This document shows, in pieces, positions 6,412 through 9,298 of a stretch of 9,298 nucleotides of DNA. Position numbers and translations under genes: made by a program. How positions within the stretch are numbered: position 1 is the stretch's first letter; each line of letters starts with the position of its first letter. The stretch is from Spirochaetaceae bacterium. GTDB lineage: Bacteria > Spirochaetota > Spirochaetia > Treponematales > Breznakiellaceae. The stretch is from contig JAITRV010000055.1 in NCBI GenBank assembly GCA_031288215.1, positions 1 to 9,298 on the forward strand. Direction: 5' to 3'. Below the pieces are notes generated by a model. The model saw nothing but the letters and a program-made list of their open reading frames with translations, had not been told where the DNA came from and searched no databases.

Positions 6412-8177
6412 CGGATATGCAAATGCCGGATTTGGCGATTGATCCCGCTGTTTTGAAGTTGATTGAATACGCAAAGGAAAAGAAATCTCTTTCCTATGAT
6501 GAACTCTCCGATTTTTTGCCGGAATATATCACCAATTCCGACGGCATGGAACAGGTTTTGGCCCTCTTGGAGTCCAACAATGTGCAGCTTCTGGAAGAAA
6601 CCGGCGAAGACGAAACGGAGCAGGAAAACCGGAAAATTCCTGAATCGGAAAAAAAACGTTTGGTCTACAACGATAAGGACGCCGCCATAGACGATCCCAT
6701 CCGGTTCTACCTCCGGGAGATAGGCCGGGAGAACCTCCTCACCGCGGAACAGGAGATAGAGCTCTCCAAACAGATGGAGGAAGGGGAGAATATCATCAAG
6801 GGGGTCATTAAGAAGTCCGGCATGATCATCCCCGAATTCTACCACATCGCCGCCCGGGCCTTCTCCAAGAAGGATCCCCGGGAGTTAAGCCTGTCCAAGA
6901 AAGAGATCACCGAATATATGACCGAACGCCGCCGGCTCAGTCAGTTTTACAAGGAAACCCTCCGCCTTATCGGGACGGAATTGAGAGCCTATATTGAGAT
7001 CAAACGGCGGCTGATAAGCCGGGGGACGGACTTCTTCGAGGATACGGAACTGCGAACGATCAGGAAGCGGATCCTGGAGGTTATCGAGAACTCCGAAATC
7101 CACCCCGACGAAATCTCCGGGTTTTCCGAAAAATTCCTCCAGGCTTCCAAGAAGATTAAACGGTACAAAAAGGAACAGGACCGGATAGAAAAGCGGCTCC
7201 GGGTGGGGTCCCTGAAGGAACTCCGGGCCCTGGGCCGGGGGCTGACCATCAAGGAGGAACGGGAGCGCCTGGAGGAGGATCTGAACCTCACTTCCGACGA
7301 GATCAAGGAACTCATCCGGCATATTCAGGTAACGGAAAAGAAACTCCGCCAGATGGAGTCGGAATTCGAGGAGTCCATCGAGAGTATCAATCTTATGGCG
7401 AAGGAGATCAGCCGGGGCCGGAACTTGATGAAGAACGCCAAGGACCGGCTCATCAAGGCAAATCTCCGGCTGGTGGTGTCCATCGCCAAGAAGTACACCA
7501 ACCGGGGGCTCCACTTCTTTGACCTGGTGCAGGAGGGGAATATCGGCCTCATCAAGGCGGTGGAAAAATTCGAATACCAGAAGGGCTTTAAGTTCTCCAC
7601 CTATGCCACCTGGTGGATACGGCAGGCCATAACCCGGGCCATCGCCGATCAGGCCAGGACCATCCGCATCCCGGTGCACATGATTGAAACGATGTCGAAA
7701 CTCCGGCGCATTACCAAGCAGCTGGTGCAGGACATCGGCCGGGAGCCCACTATGGACGAGATCGCCGTCGAGGCCGACATCCCGGTGTCGGAGGTAAGGC
7801 GGGTGCTCCGGATCAGCAAGCATCCGATTTCCCTCGATCGTCCCATCGGCACCGGCGACTCGGACGACAGCCATTTCGGCGATTTCATCGAGGACAAGAC
7901 GGCCGAAAGCCCGGTCACCATGGCGAGCTACGAAATGCTGAAAGACAAAATAGGGTCGGTCCTCCAAAGCCTGACGTATCGGGAACGCGAGATTATCAAA
8001 CTCCGCTACGGCATTGGCGACGACTACACGTATACGCTGGAGGAGGTCGGAAGGAAATTCAACGTCACCCGCGAACGCGTCCGGCAAATCGAGGCCAAGG
8101 CTCTGCGCAAACTCCAGCATCCCGTCCGCGCCCGGCGGCTGGAAGGTTTTCTGGAGGACGCCGCTCCGGCTTCCTGA
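6408..8177 (+). CDS. rpoD: RNA polymerase sigma factor RpoD (sigma70), possibly chimeric
   Basis: A 589-residue primary sigma factor that directs core RNA polymerase to -10/-35 promoters. Region 1.1-like is at 8-62. Region 1.2 is at 94-127 (DDPIRFYLREIG...). A long charged non-conserved region spans 130-340. Region 2 is at 343-424 (RLVVSIAKKYTNRG, TYATWWIRQAITRAIADQART), with Q406 and T409 for -10 recognition. Region 3 is at about 425-480. Region 4 is at about 508-583, with the -35 helix VTRERVRQIEAKALRKL (553-569), R555, E556 and R559. The start overlaps the dnaG stop by 4 bases, and AAGGA (6394-6398) is 9 bases upstream. Serine codon use changes after about codon 428: by hand count TCC:TCG is 13:1 for 6,680-7,660 and 2:4 after 7,690. 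The tail resembles planctomycete-type sigma, so the last third may come from another genome. Confidence 0.93.
   Translation: MTDMQMPDLAIDPAVLKLIEYAKEKKSLSYDELSDFLPEYITNSDGMEQVLALLESNNVQLLEETGEDETEQENRKIPESEKKRLVYNDKDAAIDDPIRFYLREIGRENLLTAEQEIELSKQMEEGENIIKGVIKKSGMIIPEFYHIAARAFSKKDPRELSLSKKEITEYMTERRRLSQFYKETLRLIGTELRAYIEIKRRLISRGTDFFEDTELRTIRKRILEVIENSEIHPDEISGFSEKFLQASKKIKRYKKEQDRIEKRLRVGSLKELRALGRGLTIKEERERLEEDLNLTSDEIKELIRHIQVTEKKLRQMESEFEESIESINLMAKEISRGRNLMKNAKDRLIKANLRLVVSIAKKYTNRGLHFFDLVQEGNIGLIKAVEKFEYQKGFKFSTYATWWIRQAITRAIADQARTIRIPVHMIETMSKLRRITKQLVQDIGREPTMDEIAVEADIPVSEVRRVLRISKHPISLDRPIGTGDSDDSHFGDFIEDKTAESPVTMASYEMLKDKIGSVLQSLTYREREIIKLRYGIGDDYTYTLEEVGRKFNVTRERVRQIEAKALRKLQHPVRARRLEGFLEDAAPAS
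7662..7691 (+). other. putative junction between two source genomes inside rpoD
   Basis: This stretch encodes IRIPVHMIET (codons 419-428), one of the most conserved segments of all primary sigma factors. Upstream of it, codon use follows that of dnaG and mltG. Downstream, TCG, ACG, GCG and GGC codons become frequent, as in the next gene. The protein also switches from the IEQINKV-type continuation I would expect in spirochaetes to IETMSKLRR, as in Planctomycetes/Lentisphaerae sigma factors. The exact breakpoint cannot be placed within the conserved sequence; 7,600-7,700 is the likely range. Confidence 0.5.
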
Positions 8178-8208
8178 GGCGGCGGAAATCCCGGGGAGAG
8201 ACGCGGAC

Positions 8209-9298
8209 ATGACGGCAAAGAGACTGGCGACGGCGGCTGTTCTTCTCTTCCTTCGCGTCGCCGGGGCGGGGGGAATGGACGCGGCCCTTCCCGCCGCGCC
8301 GCAACCGGACGGTCCCGGCGTTTCCGAGATCGCGGCCACGGTCGTGGATGTGCGCATCGGGGCCGACCAGGTTTTCGAACTCTGGGCGCCGATTTGGTAC
8401 GAAACCCTGGCCAAGGTCAGGAACGGCAAGCTGGACGCCGGGGAGGGGGATCGCCTGCTGACCGCCGAATGGCGGCGCGCCCTGCGCGCCTTGATCAAGG
8501 ACGAGGTGTTTTTCCAGGAGGCCGGGATCGAACGGCAACTGATGATCAACGGGTATGCCGAACAGTTGCTTTCGCGGGGCGATCCACGTCCCCGACGGCA
8601 AATCAGCGCTGAAATCCGCCGCCTTTTCGATCAGGACATGGAACGCCAATTCCGGCAGTTGAGCGCCGATTTCCTGCGCGAATCGGGCGGCAGGGTGAAA
8701 CTGGGAAAAGTCCTGGAAAGCCGGAATCTCACCTTCGCCGACTGGCAGAATCGCCTGCGGAAAAAGGCGCTGGGCCAGTCGTATCTCCGCCAAGTGATCC
8801 AACCGACCAGGCTGGAACCCGGGCCAAAAGAGATCCAGGCGCATTACGCCAATCATCCTGACGAATTTTCCCGGCCCGGCCCGATGCGTTTCCGACATAT
8901 ATTTTTCTCCAGGGCCGGGCGCGGCGCCGAGGCGGCACGGGAGGCGGCAATTGAGGCATGGCAGGAATTGGCGGAGGAGGAGATTGAATTCGAGAAAGCG
9001 GCTGCGCGTTTCTCCGACGATCCGGTGAGCCGGAACCGCGGAGGGTTGGAGACGGACGGGGCGGCCGCGGATCCCGAACGCGAGGCTTGGCTGGCGGATG
9101 TCCGCGCCGCCTTGCGCGAGGAAACGCCGGGAAAACTCGCTCCCATCCTCGAAAGCCTTTTCGGATTCCACGTGGCCGAACTGATCTCCATCGGTCCGGA
9201 ACGCAAAATTCCTTTCGCCGAGGTAAGCCGAGACATTGAACGGAAAATCCAGGCCGCGCGGTGGGAGGCGGAGACCGAGGAACGGTTCAGGTCGGTCA
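8209..9298 (+). CDS. SurA/PpiC-like parvulin peptidyl-prolyl isomerase, 3' truncated
   Basis: The frame is open from ATG 8209 to the window edge (363 codons), so the C-terminus is missing. The N-terminus has a signal-peptide shape: TAKR, then LATAAVLLFLRVAGAGG (residues 6-22), with likely cleavage near 22-30, so it is exported, probably to the periplasm. Residues 41-215 are a helical SurA-N-like chaperone region. A parvulin domain follows at about 220-330: HYANHPDEFSRP (212-223), RFRHIFFSR (227-235), ARFSDDPVSRNRGGLE (266-281) and LFGFH (317-321), the usual RHI, S-x-D-x-x-S-x-x-x-G-G and FG-x-H landmarks. It probably isomerises prolyl bonds or chaperones outer-membrane proteins. GGGGAGAG (8193-8200) lies 8 bases before the ATG, and rpoD ends 31 bases upstream. 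Codon use matches the tail of rpoD rather than the genes before it. It is very GC-rich (about 80 percent in 8281-8340). Confidence 0.82.
   Translation, partial: MTAKRLATAAVLLFLRVAGAGGMDAALPAAPQPDGPGVSEIAATVVDVRIGADQVFELWAPIWYETLAKVRNGKLDAGEGDRLLTAEWRRALRALIKDEVFFQEAGIERQLMINGYAEQLLSRGDPRPRRQISAEIRRLFDQDMERQFRQLSADFLRESGGRVKLGKVLESRNLTFADWQNRLRKKALGQSYLRQVIQPTRLEPGPKEIQAHYANHPDEFSRPGPMRFRHIFFSRAGRGAEAAREAAIEAWQELAEEEIEFEKAAARFSDDPVSRNRGGLETDGAAADPEREAWLADVRAALREETPGKLAPILESLFGFHVAELISIGPERKIPFAEVSRDIERKIQAARWEAETEERFRSV

Noticed and set aside
6885..8549. Long open minus-strand frame of 554 codons opposite rpoD
   Set aside because: It mirrors the GC-rich codons of rpoD and the parvulin gene, both of which have clear family motifs. 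The minus-strand protein is Pro/Gly/Leu-rich with no recognisable domain.
8065..9171. Minus-strand open frame of 368 codons over the parvulin gene
   Set aside because: The + strand frame is open to the window edge with a signal peptide and parvulin motifs. The minus frame is a high-GC shadow with no family resemblance.

Overview
The window is mostly a compact bacterial housekeeping run on the + strand, framed by mobile-element debris on the left and an apparent change of source genome on the right. From about 520 to 7,660 the content suggests a spirochaete close to gut Treponema. The support is the order mltG-dnaG-rpoD preceded by a short archaeal-type cytidylate kinase, a MutY-like glycosylase, a YkgJ-type cysteine protein and a metallo-beta-lactamase-fold hydrolase. 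That assignment rests on remembered family features and gene order; no search was possible.

Layout: 1-231 is the 3' end of an ISAs1-family transposase gene. It abuts and appears to have interrupted the N-terminal part of a DDE integrase/transposase gene on the minus strand (412-221). The outer end of that second element lies near 454-516 as two copies of a roughly 26-28 bp repeat. A good sigma70-like promoter (525-553) just outside the element drives cmk (590-1123), which overlaps the MutY-like gene (1120-1965). After a 125 bp gap with a weak promoter candidate come the YkgJ-type gene (2091-2537), the MBL hydrolase (2559-3500), mltG (3515-4588), dnaG (4588-6411) and rpoD (6408-8177). The last three genes are joined by a 14 bp gap or by 1-4 bp overlaps, so they are probably co-transcribed and translationally coupled. 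A signal-peptide-bearing SurA/PpiC-like parvulin gene (8209 to the edge) closes the window.

How the genes fit together: mltG (peptidoglycan chain termination), dnaG (replication primer synthesis) and rpoD (housekeeping sigma factor) form a growth-linked cluster comparable to the rpsU-dnaG-rpoD macromolecular synthesis operon of enterics. cmk (nucleotide supply) and the glycosylase (base-excision repair) form a two-gene unit upstream.

The observation most worth checking is in rpoD. Its first roughly 420 codons match the upstream genes in codon style. The part after the near-universal IRIPVHMIE motif (about 7,660-7,690) switches in codon choice and reads like a Planctomycetes/Lentisphaerae-type sigma factor rather than a spirochaete one, and the following parvulin gene shares the new style. 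This fits a metagenome assembly chimera at a conserved sequence, or less likely a real recombination. I see no CRISPR array, tRNA, rRNA or convincing riboswitch, and no clear undescribed multi-gene system.
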